Positions 48,178 through 58,381 of a DNA stretch of 64,000 bases are shown here, piece after piece; positions within the stretch are counted from its first letter, which is position 1; every line of letters begins with the position of its first letter. Under the pieces are notes generated by a model. That model ran no database searches and was not told the DNA's origin. It worked only from the letters and a program-made list of their open reading frames with translations. Source of the DNA: Youhaiella tibetensis (lineage in GTDB: Bacteria; Pseudomonadota; Alphaproteobacteria; Rhizobiales; Devosiaceae); the NCBI RefSeq assembly GCF_008000755.1, contig NZ_CP041690.1, positions 4,304,001 through 4,368,000 of the forward strand. The letters run 5' to 3'. The position numbers and the translations under genes were made by a program.

Positions 48178-48209
48178 AAAAAGCAGAGGCGGGGTTTCCC
48201 CCGCCTCTG
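48178..48209 (-). terminator. terminator of the pyrimidine catabolic/transport operon
   Basis: CAGAGGCGGGG at 48184-48194 pairs with CCCCGCCTCTG at 48199-48209 around a four-base loop; on the minus strand it is followed by CTTTTTG. It lies 24 bases behind the last gene of the operon. Confidence 0.85.
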
Positions 48210-48232
48210 TCCTAGTGTCCCGAAAGCCCCCC

Positions 48233-49210
48233 TCAGAGCTTGTCGGTGATCTCGCTCGTGTAGGCGCCCTGCGGCTTGTTGGCGATGATCTTCTGGTCGA
48301 GCAGGGCCTTCTCGGTGCGATCGTAGGCGGCCATGTCGAGCTTGAAGTCATGCGGGTCGACGAGCTTGGCGACTTCGCTCATCATGTACTTCTGATGGTC
48401 GAGCGTCTGGGCACCCGATTCATCGTTGTCGATGACGATCTGGGCGGCCTCGTCGGGATTGTCGATGGCATATTGCCAGCCCTTCTGGGAGGCGCGCACG
48501 AACCGCACCATCTTGTCGGCGAAGGCCGGGTCGGCCAGCTTGTCGCCCATGGCGTAGAGCCCGTCCTCGAGCAGGTCGTTGCCGAGATCGGTGTAGTTGA
48601 AGATCACCAGCTTGTCCTTGGTGAAGCCGGCATCGATCGCCTGGCCGAGCTCGTTATAGGTCATCACCGAGATGCAGTCGGCCTGCTTCTGGATGAGCGG
48701 CTGCACGTCGAACGATTGCTTGAGCACGTTGACGCCATCGGCCCCGCCATCGGTCGGGATGCCCAGCTTGTTCATCCAGGCGTAGAACGGATATTCGTTG
48801 CCGAAGAACCAGACGCCCAGGGTGTGGCCCTTGAAGTCGGCTTCGGTCTGCACCGGGCCGTCCTTGGGGCAGATCATGAGCAGGCCGGACTTCTTGAATG
48901 GCTGGGCGATATTGACCAGCGGCACGCCCTTTTCGCGCGCGGCCAGGGCCCCGCCCATCCAGTCCACGATCACATCGGCGCCGCCGCCGGCGATCACCTG
49001 CTCGGGGGCGATATCCGGGCCGCCCGGCTTGATGGTGATGTCGATGCCTTCGTCGGTGTAAAAGCCCTTGTCCTTGGCCACGTAATAGCCGGCGAACTGC
49101 GCCTGGGTCACCCACTTGAGCTGGAGCGTGACCGGATCGGCCGCCTGCGCCATGCCGGCCGCGGCGAGCGACATGACGCCCGCCAGAAGGCCTCCTATAA
49201 GCTTATGCAT
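48233..49210 (-). CDS. ABC transporter substrate-binding protein, NMT1/THI5-like
   Basis: 325 aa from the ATG at 49210. Sec signal peptide (LAGVMSLAAAGMAQA, cleavage before ADP). The mature start VTLQLKWVTQAQFAGYYVAKDKGFY is the hallmark of the ThiY/NMT1 family that binds pyrimidines and pyrimidine-like compounds; PGGPDIAPEQVIAGGGADV and GVWFFGNEYPF follow. As the last gene of an operon for pyrimidine ring breakdown it probably captures uracil, thymine or a dihydro/hydantoin analogue; inference. Two permeases and an ATPase lie upstream. Confidence 0.88.
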   Translation of the reverse strand: MHKLIGGLLAGVMSLAAAGMAQAADPVTLQLKWVTQAQFAGYYVAKDKGFYTDEGIDITIKPGGPDIAPEQVIAGGGADVIVDWMGGALAAREKGVPLVNIAQPFKKSGLLMICPKDGPVQTEADFKGHTLGVWFFGNEYPFYAWMNKLGIPTDGGADGVNVLKQSFDVQPLIQKQADCISVMTYNELGQAIDAGFTKDKLVIFNYTDLGNDLLEDGLYAMGDKLADPAFADKMVRFVRASQKGWQYAIDNPDEAAQIVIDNDESGAQTLDHQKYMMSEVAKLVDPHDFKLDMAAYDRTEKALLDQKIIANKPQGAYTSEITDKL

Positions 49211-49241
49211 TGACGTTTCCCCTTTCCCTTGATTACCCGCC

Positions 49242-50333
49242 TCATCCACCACGGACGGACGGGTGCCAGAAGGTGACGGCCCTCTCGATGAGGGTGATCA
49301 CCCCATAGAAGACGGAGCCCGCGACCGCCGCCACCGCGATCTCCGCCCAAACCATGTCGACATTCATCCGGCCGACTTCGGTCGATATCCGGAAGCCCAT
49401 TCCCACAATGGGCGTCCCGAAGAATTCCGCCACGATCGCCCCGATCAGCGCCAGGGTCGAGTTGATCTTCAAGGCATTGAAGATGAAGGGCGCCGCGGCG
49501 GGCAAGCGCAACTTGAAGAGGGTCTGCCAGTACCCCGAAGCATAGGTGCGCATGAGGTCGCGCTCCATGTTCGAGGAAGCCGAGAGGCCCGCGATGGTGT
49601 TCACCAGCATCGGAAAGAACGTCATCACGACGACGACCGCGGCCTTGGAGGGCCAGTCGAAGCCGAACCACATCACCATGATCGGGGCGACCCCGATGAT
49701 GGGCAGGGCCGAAACGAAATTGCCCAGCGGCAGGAGGCCCCGTTTGAAGAACGGCGAGCGGTCGATGAGGATGGCGACGAGGAACCCCGATCCGCACCCG
49801 AGCACGTAGCCGATGAGCACCGCCTTGAGGAAGGTCTGCTGGAAATCGGCGATGAGCGTGGGCACGCTCGAGATCAGCTTCTGCCAGATCATCGATGGCG
49901 GCGGCATGATGACCGTCGGCACCGCCGCGCCCACCGTGATGGCCTCCCAGATAACGAGCAGCGCCGCCCCGAAGACGATCGGAATGATGATGCCGATGCG
50001 CTGGTCGACCCGCTTGTCGGAAATGGCCTTGGAGAGCCGTTCGACGAACAGCCAGCCGAAAAGCCAGAAGGCGATCAGCGCCGCCCAGAACCAGGTCGGC
50101 GCCGGCACGATGCCCGGCAGCGCCAGCATCAGGAGGATGGCGCCCACCAGTGCTATGGCGCCGTCCATCCAGAGCGACCAGCCCAGCCAGAAGCGCCCGA
50201 GCGAAACGATGCCCAGCGCCAGCACCAGCGCAATGGCGAACTGGCCGGAAAAACCCCAGGCGACGAGCAGCGCGAAGGCGAGGGCGCAGACGCCACCGGC
50301 GACGATGGCGAGATAATGCTGGAGCTGGCTCAT
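49242..50333 (-). CDS. ABC transporter permease (SsuC/ThiX type)
   Basis: 363 aa. An unusual N-terminal half with four to five extra membrane segments (residues about 1-100) precedes the conventional six-segment BPD_transp_1 permease domain (about 110-355), which holds the EAA-like loop MRTYASGYWQTLFKLRLPAAAPFI contact region for the ATPase. The ATG overlaps the upstream permease stop by four bases (ATGA). Works with the ATPase at 51246 and the binding protein downstream. Confidence 0.88.
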   Translation of the reverse strand: MSQLQHYLAIVAGGVCALAFALLVAWGFSGQFAIALVLALGIVSLGRFWLGWSLWMDGAIALVGAILLMLALPGIVPAPTWFWAALIAFWLFGWLFVERLSKAISDKRVDQRIGIIIPIVFGAALLVIWEAITVGAAVPTVIMPPPSMIWQKLISSVPTLIADFQQTFLKAVLIGYVLGCGSGFLVAILIDRSPFFKRGLLPLGNFVSALPIIGVAPIMVMWFGFDWPSKAAVVVVMTFFPMLVNTIAGLSASSNMERDLMRTYASGYWQTLFKLRLPAAAPFIFNALKINSTLALIGAIVAEFFGTPIVGMGFRISTEVGRMNVDMVWAEIAVAAVAGSVFYGVITLIERAVTFWHPSVRGG

Positions 50334-51238
50334 GCCGGACGCGCTCCCATGCGGGCATTGACGAGTTTTTCGACCACGCCCACGGCGATGACCAGAACCG
50401 CCGCCAGCGCCGAGGCGGCGAAGAGCGCCGACCAGATCTGGACGGTCTGCCCGTAATAGGAGCCGGCCAGCAGCCGCGCGCCCAGGCCGGCCACGGCCCC
50501 CGTCGGCATTTCGCCCACGATGGCCCCGACGAGGCTGGCGGCCACGCCCACTTTCATCGAGGTGAAGAGATAGGGCAGCGCCGAGGGCCAGCGCAGCTTC
50601 CAGAACACCTGGGCGGCCGAGGCATTATAGGTGTGCATGAGGTCCATCTGGATGAATTCGGGGCTGCGCAGCCCCTTCACCATGCCCACCGTCACCGGAA
50701 AGAACGCCAGATAGGCCGAGATGATGGCCTTGGAGATGAAGCGCGCCGTATCGGCCGGCAGGCCGAGCGGGGGCGCGGTGAAGAGGTTGAAGCCGATGAC
50801 GACGAAAAGCGGCGCCAGCGCCAGGATCGGAATGGTCTGGCTGGCAATGACCCAGGGCATGAGCGAGCGGTTCATCGCCCCGTTATGGACGATCAGCACC
50901 GCCAGCAGGATGCCCAGCGCCGTGCCGAGCACGAACCCCGCCAACGTCGCCGAGAGTGTAATCCAGGCGTGGTAGAAGAGGCTCTTCTTGGAGGTGACCG
51001 CCAACTCGGCGGTGGTCTTCCAGATCTCGCCCGCTACCTGGTGCGGCGAGGGCAGCACCGGCCGGTCCTGCGCCCAGGCATCGAAGACGAATTGCTGCGC
51101 CGTCCAGTCGGTGACGCCCTTGTTGGCGTAGACCTGGTATTGCCAGGGCGTATTGAGCCAGAGCGAGGCGGCGTACCAGATGACGACGAGCGCCAGGAGC
51201 ACGATGATGACGGGGATGGCGTTCTTGCCGTGGTTCAT
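50330..51238 (-). CDS. ABC transporter permease (SsuC/ThiX type)
   Basis: 302 aa with about seven membrane segments. The ATPase-contact loop MHTYNASAAQVFWKLRWPSALPYLF (about residue 205) and VIASQTIPILALAPLFVVI identify the BPD_transp_1 family used by sulfonate, taurine and pyrimidine-type importers. A periplasmic insert of about 60 residues follows the first membrane segment. It is seven bases behind the ATPase gene and coupled to the next permease. Confidence 0.88.
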   Translation of the reverse strand: MNHGKNAIPVIIVLLALVVIWYAASLWLNTPWQYQVYANKGVTDWTAQQFVFDAWAQDRPVLPSPHQVAGEIWKTTAELAVTSKKSLFYHAWITLSATLAGFVLGTALGILLAVLIVHNGAMNRSLMPWVIASQTIPILALAPLFVVIGFNLFTAPPLGLPADTARFISKAIISAYLAFFPVTVGMVKGLRSPEFIQMDLMHTYNASAAQVFWKLRWPSALPYLFTSMKVGVAASLVGAIVGEMPTGAVAGLGARLLAGSYYGQTVQIWSALFAASALAAVLVIAVGVVEKLVNARMGARPA

Positions 51239-51245
51239 CGCCGCC

Positions 51246-52085
51246 CTATTCCTCGTACGAATGGCCGGCGCGCAGGCCGTCGCGGACGCGGGCGGCGATG
51301 GCCAGGAATTCCGGGGTCTCGCGGATATCGAGCGGCCGCTCGGCGGGAAGCGTGGAGTCGATGACGTCGGTCACCCGGCCCGGACGCGGTGACATCACCA
51401 CGATCTTGGTCGAGAGATAGACCGCCTCGGGAATCGAGTGCGTCACGAAGCAGATGGTTTTTTGCGTCCGCGCCCAAAGCTTCAAAAGCTCGGAATTGAG
51501 GTGATCCCGCACGATCTCGTCGAGCGCGCCAAAAGGCTCGTCCATGAGCAGGAGGTCGGCGTCGAAGGCCAGGGCGCGGGCAATGGAGGCGCGTTGCTGC
51601 ATGCCGCCCGAAAGCTGCCAGGGGAATTTTTTTTCGAAGCCCGTCAGGTTCACCAGCTCGAGCGTGCGGCGGATGCGTTCGGCCTTGTCGGCCTCGGCAT
51701 AGCCCATGACTTCGAGCGGCAGCGCCACGTTCTTCTCGATGGTGCGCCACGGGAAAAGCGCCGGCGCCTGGAAGACATAGCCATAGGCCCGGCTCTCGCG
51801 CGCAGCCTGCGGGCTCATGCCGTTGACGGTGAGCGTGCCGGCGGTCGGCTGTTCGAGATCGGCGATGGTGCGCAGGAACGTGGTCTTGCCGCACCCGGAG
51901 GGGCCGATGAAGGAAACGAATTCGCCCTTGTTTATGTCGAGGTTGACGTCCGAAAGCGCATGGACGGGCCCGTCATTGGTCGAAAAGGTCAGGCCCAGTC
52001 CACGAGCGGAAACCACGGCTGCCGGCGCGCCGGCCGATTGGGACGGCGCGGCGCGGGCGGTATCGAGAGTAAGGTCGGCCGTCAT
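51246..52085 (-). CDS. ABC transporter ATP-binding protein (SsuB/TauB type)
   Basis: 279 aa from the ATG at 52085, which overlaps the hydA stop (TGATG). Walker A GPSGCGKTT (about residue 62), Q loop in YGYVFQAPALFPW, signature LSGGMQQRASIARAL (about 157) and Walker B LLMDEPFGALDE, followed by the switch histidine in FVTHSIPEAV. Energises the NMT1-type importer whose other parts follow. Its coupling to dihydropyrimidinase supports a pyrimidine-type substrate. Confidence 0.93.
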   Translation of the reverse strand: MTADLTLDTARAAPSQSAGAPAAVVSARGLGLTFSTNDGPVHALSDVNLDINKGEFVSFIGPSGCGKTTFLRTIADLEQPTAGTLTVNGMSPQAARESRAYGYVFQAPALFPWRTIEKNVALPLEVMGYAEADKAERIRRTLELVNLTGFEKKFPWQLSGGMQQRASIARALAFDADLLLMDEPFGALDEIVRDHLNSELLKLWARTQKTICFVTHSIPEAVYLSTKIVVMSPRPGRVTDVIDSTLPAERPLDIRETPEFLAIAARVRDGLRAGHSYEE

Positions 52086-53539
52086 CAAACACCCGTCGCC
52101 GGAATGCCGGAGCGCTGCACTTTTCGCGGCGCGGTGATCTCTTTCCAGGTCGAGAGCGCGCGGTTGACCGCCCCCCTGGGCTCGCGGCCCACGAACTGGC
52201 CATGGCCGGGCCTGGCGTCCACCTTGTCCTCGACGATGGCGACCTCGCCGCGCGTCAGCACGTAGCGCGGCAGGCCCTCGACCTCGAACCCTTCAAAGAC
52301 GTTGTAGTCGATGATCGACTGCTGGCTCGCGGCCGAAATGGTCTTCTTGCGCTTGGGGTCCCAGACGACGATGTCGGCGTCCGCGCCCACGAGGATCGCT
52401 CCCTTCTTGGGGTAGCAGTTGAGGATCTTGGCGATGTTGGTGGAGGTGACGGCCACGAATTCGTTGGGGGTCAGCCGGCCGGTATTGACGCCCTTGGTCC
52501 AGAGCAGCGGCATGCGGTCTTCCAGGCCCCCCGTGCCATTGGGGATCTTGGCGAAATTGCCGATGCCGTTTCGCTTCTGCTCGGTGGTGAAGGCACAATG
52601 GTCGGTGGCCACCACCTGGAGCGAACCCGAGGCCAGGCCCGACCACAGCGAATCCTGGTGCTGCTTGTTGCGGAAGGGCGGGCTCATCACCCGGCGCGCC
52701 GCATAGTCCCAGTCCTGGTTGAAATATTCGCTCTCGTCGAGCACCAGGTGCTGGATCAGCGGTTCGCCGAAGACGCGCATCCCCTTGGCGCGGGCGCGGC
52801 GGATGGCTTCGTGGCTCTGTTCGCACGAAACGTGCACCACATAGAGCGGCACGCCCGCCATGTCGGCGATCATGATGGCGCGATTGGTGGCCTCGCCTTC
52901 AACTTCGGGCGGACGCGAATAGGCATGGCCTTCCGGCCCGTTATTGCCTTCGGCGAGGAGCTTCGCCGTCATCTGCGCCACGACGTCGCCGTTCTCGGCA
53001 TGGACGAGCGGCAGTGCGCCCAGGTCCGCGCAGCGCTGGAAGGACGAGAACATCTCGTCGTCATCCACCATCAGCGAGCCCTTGTAGGCCATGAAATGCT
53101 TGAACGTGGTGATGCCGCGATCCACGACCTCGGCCATTTCGTTGAAAACCTGTTCGCCCCACCAGGTAATGGCCATGTGGAACGAATAGTCGGCGGAAGC
53201 CTTGGCCGTCTTGTTGTCCCACATCTGCAGCGCTTCGAGCAGCGACTGGTTGGGGTTGGGCAGGCAGAAATCCACGACCATCGTGGTGCCGCCGGCGAGC
53301 CCGGCGCGCGTGCCGCTTTCGAAATCGTCGGTGGAATAGGTGCCCATGAAGGGCATTTCGAGATGCGTATGCGGATCGATCCCGCCCGGCATGACATAGC
53401 AGCCGGTGGCGTCCAGCACCTCGTCGCCGGTAAGGTTCTTGCCGATCTCGACGATCACGCCGTCTTCGATTTTGACGTCAGCCGGATAGGAAAGATCGGC
53501 GGTGACCACTGTCCCGCCCTTGATAACCTTGCTGCTCAT
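52085..53539 (-). CDS. hydA: dihydropyrimidinase
   Basis: 484 aa from the ATG at 53539. Opens dihydrouracil/dihydrothymine to N-carbamoyl-beta-amino acids. Metal ligands in DPHTHLEMPFMG (about residue 58-69), the carbamylated-lysine segment TTFKHFMAYKG (about 150), metal histidines in LVHAENGD and VVHVSCEQSHEA, and the catalytic aspartate in VVATDHCAF (about 318). Second step of reductive pyrimidine degradation, between PreA and the beta-ureidopropionase. Upstream is the DUF559 gene; downstream the ABC ATPase, coupled by TGATG. Confidence 0.94.
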   Translation of the reverse strand: MSSKVIKGGTVVTADLSYPADVKIEDGVIVEIGKNLTGDEVLDATGCYVMPGGIDPHTHLEMPFMGTYSTDDFESGTRAGLAGGTTMVVDFCLPNPNQSLLEALQMWDNKTAKASADYSFHMAITWWGEQVFNEMAEVVDRGITTFKHFMAYKGSLMVDDDEMFSSFQRCADLGALPLVHAENGDVVAQMTAKLLAEGNNGPEGHAYSRPPEVEGEATNRAIMIADMAGVPLYVVHVSCEQSHEAIRRARAKGMRVFGEPLIQHLVLDESEYFNQDWDYAARRVMSPPFRNKQHQDSLWSGLASGSLQVVATDHCAFTTEQKRNGIGNFAKIPNGTGGLEDRMPLLWTKGVNTGRLTPNEFVAVTSTNIAKILNCYPKKGAILVGADADIVVWDPKRKKTISAASQQSIIDYNVFEGFEVEGLPRYVLTRGEVAIVEDKVDARPGHGQFVGREPRGAVNRALSTWKEITAPRKVQRSGIPATGV

Positions 53540-53606
53540 AATCCCTGCCCTTGTAGTCCTGTGTTCGGATCTATCCGCGCCCCTCAGCGGCGGATGGATC
53601 GGTTGG

Positions 53607-54173
53607 CTAAGACCCCTCACCTAACCTCTCCCCGACGGGGAGAGGAACCGATTGGAGGTGTTGTTTGCTTCGTGCCACAAAAGCGGCGCTGGCCGCACGG
53701 GCACCTCTTGTTCCTCTCCCCGTCGGGGAGAGGGTGGCCGGAGCGAAGCGGAGGTCGGGTGAGGGGTTCCCCTCCAAGACCGCAAGCAACATCTCCAGGA
53801 TGCCATCCGTGTTCGCCAGAACCTCGTTGTTCCAGAACCGGACGACCGAATATCCCTGGCCATTCAGCCACTCGGTGCGTCGGGCATCGGTCGTGGACCA
53901 GTCATGCTGGCCCCCATCGAGCTCGACGACGAGGTTGCGCTCCCGGCAGACGAAGTCAGCGACATAGGGGCCGATCGGCAACTGCCGCGCGAACTTGAAA
54001 CCGCCCAGGGCGCGGTTGCGCAGATGATACCAGAGGCGATTCTCCGCATCGCTGGCCCGGATGCGCAACTGGCGGGCCCGCAGGACCTTGGCACCCCTCA
54101 CCCGACGCTGCGCGTCGACCTCTCCCCGGAGGGGCGAGGTGGGCGTAGAGCCTCTGTCGGGGAGCCGGGCCAT
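53607..54173 (-). CDS. DUF559 domain protein (Vsr/endonuclease-like) with repeat-encoded ends
   Basis: 188 aa. The core (residues about 28-135) is a DUF559 domain with the Vsr-like nuclease look: SDAENRLWYHLRN, GFKFARQLPIGPYVADFVC, LVVELDGGQHDW and GYSVVRFWNNEVL, supplying the D, E-x-D acidic residues. Function unproven; possible DNA endonuclease. The N-terminus (about 8-27) and the last 50 residues are encoded by palindromic repeats, visible as PTSPLRGE and LSPTGRG strings. It starts two bases behind the beta-ureidopropionase stop, interrupting an otherwise pure catabolic operon, so it looks like a repeat-borne insertion. Confidence 0.75.
   Translation of the reverse strand: MARLPDRGSTPTSPLRGEVDAQRRVRGAKVLRARQLRIRASDAENRLWYHLRNRALGGFKFARQLPIGPYVADFVCRERNLVVELDGGQHDWSTTDARRTEWLNGQGYSVVRFWNNEVLANTDGILEMLLAVLEGNPSPDLRFAPATLSPTGRGTRGARAASAAFVARSKQHLQSVPLPVGERLGEGS
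53613..53645. repeat. palindromic repeat A (3' end of the DUF559 gene)
   Basis: CCCCTCACCTAA followed by a near-perfect palindrome at 53625-53645 whose halves are CCTCTCCCCG and CGGGGAGAGG. It encodes the last residues of the DUF559 protein and is an inverted copy of repeat B. Confidence 0.75.
53713..53771. repeat. palindromic repeat B (inverted copy of A)
   Basis: The 21-bp palindrome at 53713-53733 is the exact reverse complement of the one in repeat A, followed by GGAGCGAAGCGGAGG and the GGGTGAGGGG end. It lies inside the DUF559 reading frame, extending its C-terminus. Confidence 0.75.
54092..54139. repeat. palindromic repeat C (5' part of the DUF559 gene)
   Basis: CACCCCTCACCCGACG, a GCGTCGACC-type inner inverted repeat and CCTCTCCCCGGAGGGG, in the same orientation as repeat A. 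It encodes residues about 8-27 of the DUF559 protein. Confidence 0.7.
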
Positions 54174-54175
54174 GA

Positions 54176-55426
54176 TCAATCCACGATCTCCGCCGTATCG
54201 AGCACCGCGTGGAACAGCACGTCCGTTCCCGCCGCCGCCCATTCCTTGGAAATGCTCTCCGCCTCGTTGTGCGAGAGCCCGTCCACGCACGGACAGAAGA
54301 TCATCGCCGCCGGCGCGACGCGGTTGATCCAGCAGGCGTCGTGCCCGGCGCCCGAGACGATGTCGCGATGCGTATAGCCGGCGCGATCCGCCGCGGCGCG
54401 GACGGTGTCCACGAGTTTCGGATCGAACGCGACGGGATCGAAATGGCCGACCTGCTCCACTTCGCACTCGATATCGAGCGCTTCGGCGATGGTCTCGATG
54501 CCGAGGCGTATGCGCGTATCCATCTCGTCGAGCACGTCCTTGTCGGGCGAGCGGATATCGATGGTGAAGACCGCCTTGCCGACAATGATGTTGCGCGAGT
54601 TCGGATAGACGTCGATATGGCCGACAGCGCCCACGGCGTCGGGCTGGTAATCCATCGCCACTTCATGGACGAGCTCGATCACCCGCGCCATCCCCAGGCT
54701 CGCATTGCGGCGCTTGGGCATCGGCGTCGAGCCGGTATGGGCTTCCTTGCCGGTCAGCGTCACCTGCAGCCACTTGAGGCCCTGGCCGTGGGTGACGACG
54801 CCAATGTCGATGTTTTCGTCCTCTAGGATCGGACCCTGCTCGATATGGAGTTCGTAATAGGCGTGGATCTTGCGATCCCCGGTCTTTTCCGTGCCCTTCC
54901 AGCCGATCCGCTCCAGCTCCTCGCCGAAAGTCTTGCCGTCGTGATCCTTGCGGGCATAGGCCCAGTCCTGATCATGCATGCCGGCAAAGACGCCCGAGGC
55001 CAGCATGGCCGGGGCAAAGCGCGTGCCTTCCTCGTTGGTCCAGTTGGTGACCACGATCGGATGCTTGGTCCTGATTCCGAGGTCGTTCATGGTGCGCACG
55101 ACTTCGAGCCCACCCAGAACGCCGAGCACGCCGTCATACTTGCCACCCGTCGGCTGGGTATCGAGGTGGCTGCCCACATAGACCGGCAGCGCTTCCGGGT
55201 CCGTGCCCTCGCGGCGGGCGAACATGGTGCCCATTTCGTCCACGCCCATCGTGAGCCCGGCCGCGTCGCACCACGACTTGAAGAGTTTTCGACCCTCGCC
55301 ATCGGCGTCGGTCAGGGTCTGGCGGTTGTTGCCGCCCGCCACACCCGGCCCGATCTTGGCCATGTCCATCAGACTATCCCAGAGCCGATCGCCGTTGATT
55401 TTGAGGTTTTCGCCCGGGGCTGACAT
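54176..55426 (-). CDS. Zn-dependent amidase, probable beta-ureidopropionase (N-carbamoyl-beta-alanine hydrolase)
   Basis: 416 aa M20-family hydrolase of the HyuC/AllC group. Metal and catalytic motifs: YVGSHLDTQPTGGKYDG (about residue 83), NWTNEEGTRFAP (about 127) with the catalytic glutamate, ELHIEQGP (about 192) and the C-terminal SGAGHDACW (about 361). Removes the carbamoyl group from N-carbamoyl-beta-alanine, third step of the reductive pathway, releasing beta-alanine, CO2 and ammonia. Allantoate or carbamoyl-amino-acid hydrolase activity is the alternative, but the operon favours the pyrimidine role. Confidence 0.9.
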   Translation of the reverse strand: MSAPGENLKINGDRLWDSLMDMAKIGPGVAGGNNRQTLTDADGEGRKLFKSWCDAAGLTMGVDEMGTMFARREGTDPEALPVYVGSHLDTQPTGGKYDGVLGVLGGLEVVRTMNDLGIRTKHPIVVTNWTNEEGTRFAPAMLASGVFAGMHDQDWAYARKDHDGKTFGEELERIGWKGTEKTGDRKIHAYYELHIEQGPILEDENIDIGVVTHGQGLKWLQVTLTGKEAHTGSTPMPKRRNASLGMARVIELVHEVAMDYQPDAVGAVGHIDVYPNSRNIIVGKAVFTIDIRSPDKDVLDEMDTRIRLGIETIAEALDIECEVEQVGHFDPVAFDPKLVDTVRAAADRAGYTHRDIVSGAGHDACWINRVAPAAMIFCPCVDGLSHNEAESISKEWAAAGTDVLFHAVLDTAEIVD

Positions 55427-55447
55427 GCTTGGTCTCTCTTCTGGTGG

Positions 55448-56944
<1,497 letters not shown>

Positions 56945-56963
56945 CTTAATCGTCCCGCCTCGC

Positions 56964-57010
56964 AAAATGGAACATTCGTTCTAGAGCACACAAAATAGAA
57001 CATTCATTCC
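56964..57010. promoter_or_regulatory. tandem 19-bp repeat upstream of mmsA (operator candidate)
   Basis: AAAATGGAACATTCGTTCT at 56964-56982 and AAAATAGAACATTCATTCC at 56992-57010 match at 16 of 19 positions, with a 28-base period. Each unit holds an internal partial palindrome of the form GAAC, four bases, RTTC. They lie 20 to 66 bases before the mmsA start, behind the aminotransferase stop. Confidence 0.55.
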
Positions 57011-57013
57011 ATT

Positions 57014-58336
57014 CTACTCAAGCGTTTTCAGGATGCCCCTGATGGTTTCGACGATGGTGTCGATGTGGCTCTTCTCCACGATCAGCGGCGGGGAGAGCGC
57101 GATGATGTCCCCTGTTGTGCGGATGAGGACGCCCTTTTCATAGGCCTGCACGAAAGCCGAGAAGGCGCGCTTGGTCGGGGACCCGGCGATCGGCTCGAGC
57201 TCGATGGCGCCGACGAGGCCGATATTGCGGATGTCGATGACATGGCGCTCGCCCTTGAGCGAGTGCAGCGCCTCTTCCCAATAGGGCGCCAGCTCGGCGC
57301 CGCGGGTGAGCAGGCCCTCCTCCTTGTAGGTCTCGAGCGTGGCGATGCCGGCCGCCGAGGCGATGGGGTTACCCGAATAGGTATAGCCGTGGAAGAACTC
57401 GATGACGTGCTCGGGCCCCTGCATGAAGGCGTCGTGGATTTCGCTCGAAACCATGACCGCGCCCATCGGGATCACGCCATTGGTGAGGCCCTTGGCCGTG
57501 ACCATGATATCCGGGGTGACGCCGAAATAATCGGCACCGAACGGCGTGCCCAGGCGGCCATAGCCGGTGATCACCTCGTCAAAGATCAGGAGGATGCCGT
57601 GCTTCTTGGTGATCTCGCGCAGGCGCTTGAGGTAGTTCGGGGGCGGAATGAGCACGCCGGTCGAGCCGGCCACCGGCTCGACGATCACGGCGGCGATGGT
57701 CGAGGCGTCATGGAGCGTGATGATGCGCTCGAGCTCGTCGGCCAGTTCCACCCCGTGCTGAGGCAGGCCCTTGGAGAAGGCGTTCTTGGAGAGGTTATGC
57801 GTGTGCGGCATGTGGTCGACGCCGGTCAGGAGCGTGCCGAACATCTTGCGGTTGGTGACGATGCCGCCCACCGAGATGCCGCCGAAATTGACGCCGTGAT
57901 AGGCGCGTTCGCGCCCGATGAGGCGGGTGCGCGCGCCCTCGCCCTTCACGCGCTGATAGGCCAGCGCCACCTTGAGCGCGGTTTCCACCGATTCCGAACC
58001 CGAATTGGTGAAGAGCACATGGTTGAGCCCTTCGGGCGCGATGTCGACCAGCCGGTTGGCCAGCTCGAACGCCTTGGGATGTCCCATCTGGAAGGCCGGC
58101 GCGTAGTCGAGCTCGGCCGCCTGGCTCTGGATGGCCTCGGTGATCCTGGGCCGGCAATGGCCGGCATTGACGCACCACAGGCCCGCCGTCCCGTCCAGCA
58201 CCTGCCGCCCGTCGGCGGTGGTGTAATACATGTCCTTGGCCGCAACGAACATGCGCGGCGCCTTCTTGAACTGGCGGTTGGCCGTGAACGGCATCCAGAA
58301 GGCGGAAAGATCGTTTGGTACGGTGCGATTGGACAC
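57014..58336 (-). CDS. class III aminotransferase, probable beta-alanine-pyruvate transaminase
   Basis: 440 aa from a GTG at 58336 with AAGGGAG about six bases upstream; a TTG at 58360 is less likely. FTNSGSESVETALKVA (phosphate-binding loop, about residue 105), LIFDEVITGYGRLGTPF with the PLP-stacking aspartate (about 244) and the PLP lysine in VTAKGLTNG (about 274) define a fold-type I omega-aminotransferase. Upstream of mmsA it would convert beta-alanine to malonate semialdehyde. First gene of the long minus-strand operon, divergent from the RutR-like gene. Confidence 0.9.
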   Translation of the reverse strand: MSNRTVPNDLSAFWMPFTANRQFKKAPRMFVAAKDMYYTTADGRQVLDGTAGLWCVNAGHCRPRITEAIQSQAAELDYAPAFQMGHPKAFELANRLVDIAPEGLNHVLFTNSGSESVETALKVALAYQRVKGEGARTRLIGRERAYHGVNFGGISVGGIVTNRKMFGTLLTGVDHMPHTHNLSKNAFSKGLPQHGVELADELERIITLHDASTIAAVIVEPVAGSTGVLIPPPNYLKRLREITKKHGILLIFDEVITGYGRLGTPFGADYFGVTPDIMVTAKGLTNGVIPMGAVMVSSEIHDAFMQGPEHVIEFFHGYTYSGNPIASAAGIATLETYKEEGLLTRGAELAPYWEEALHSLKGERHVIDIRNIGLVGAIELEPIAGSPTKRAFSAFVQAYEKGVLIRTTGDIIALSPPLIVEKSHIDTIVETIRGILKTLE

Positions 58337-58381
58337 GATTGCTCCCTTGGGACCGGTCAAGATTAAATACTGATTTTCTTA

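Noticed and set aside
53607-54173. CRISPR array or insertion sequence around the DUF559 gene
   Set aside because: Only three to four diverged palindromic repeats without regular spacers, no cas genes, no transposase.
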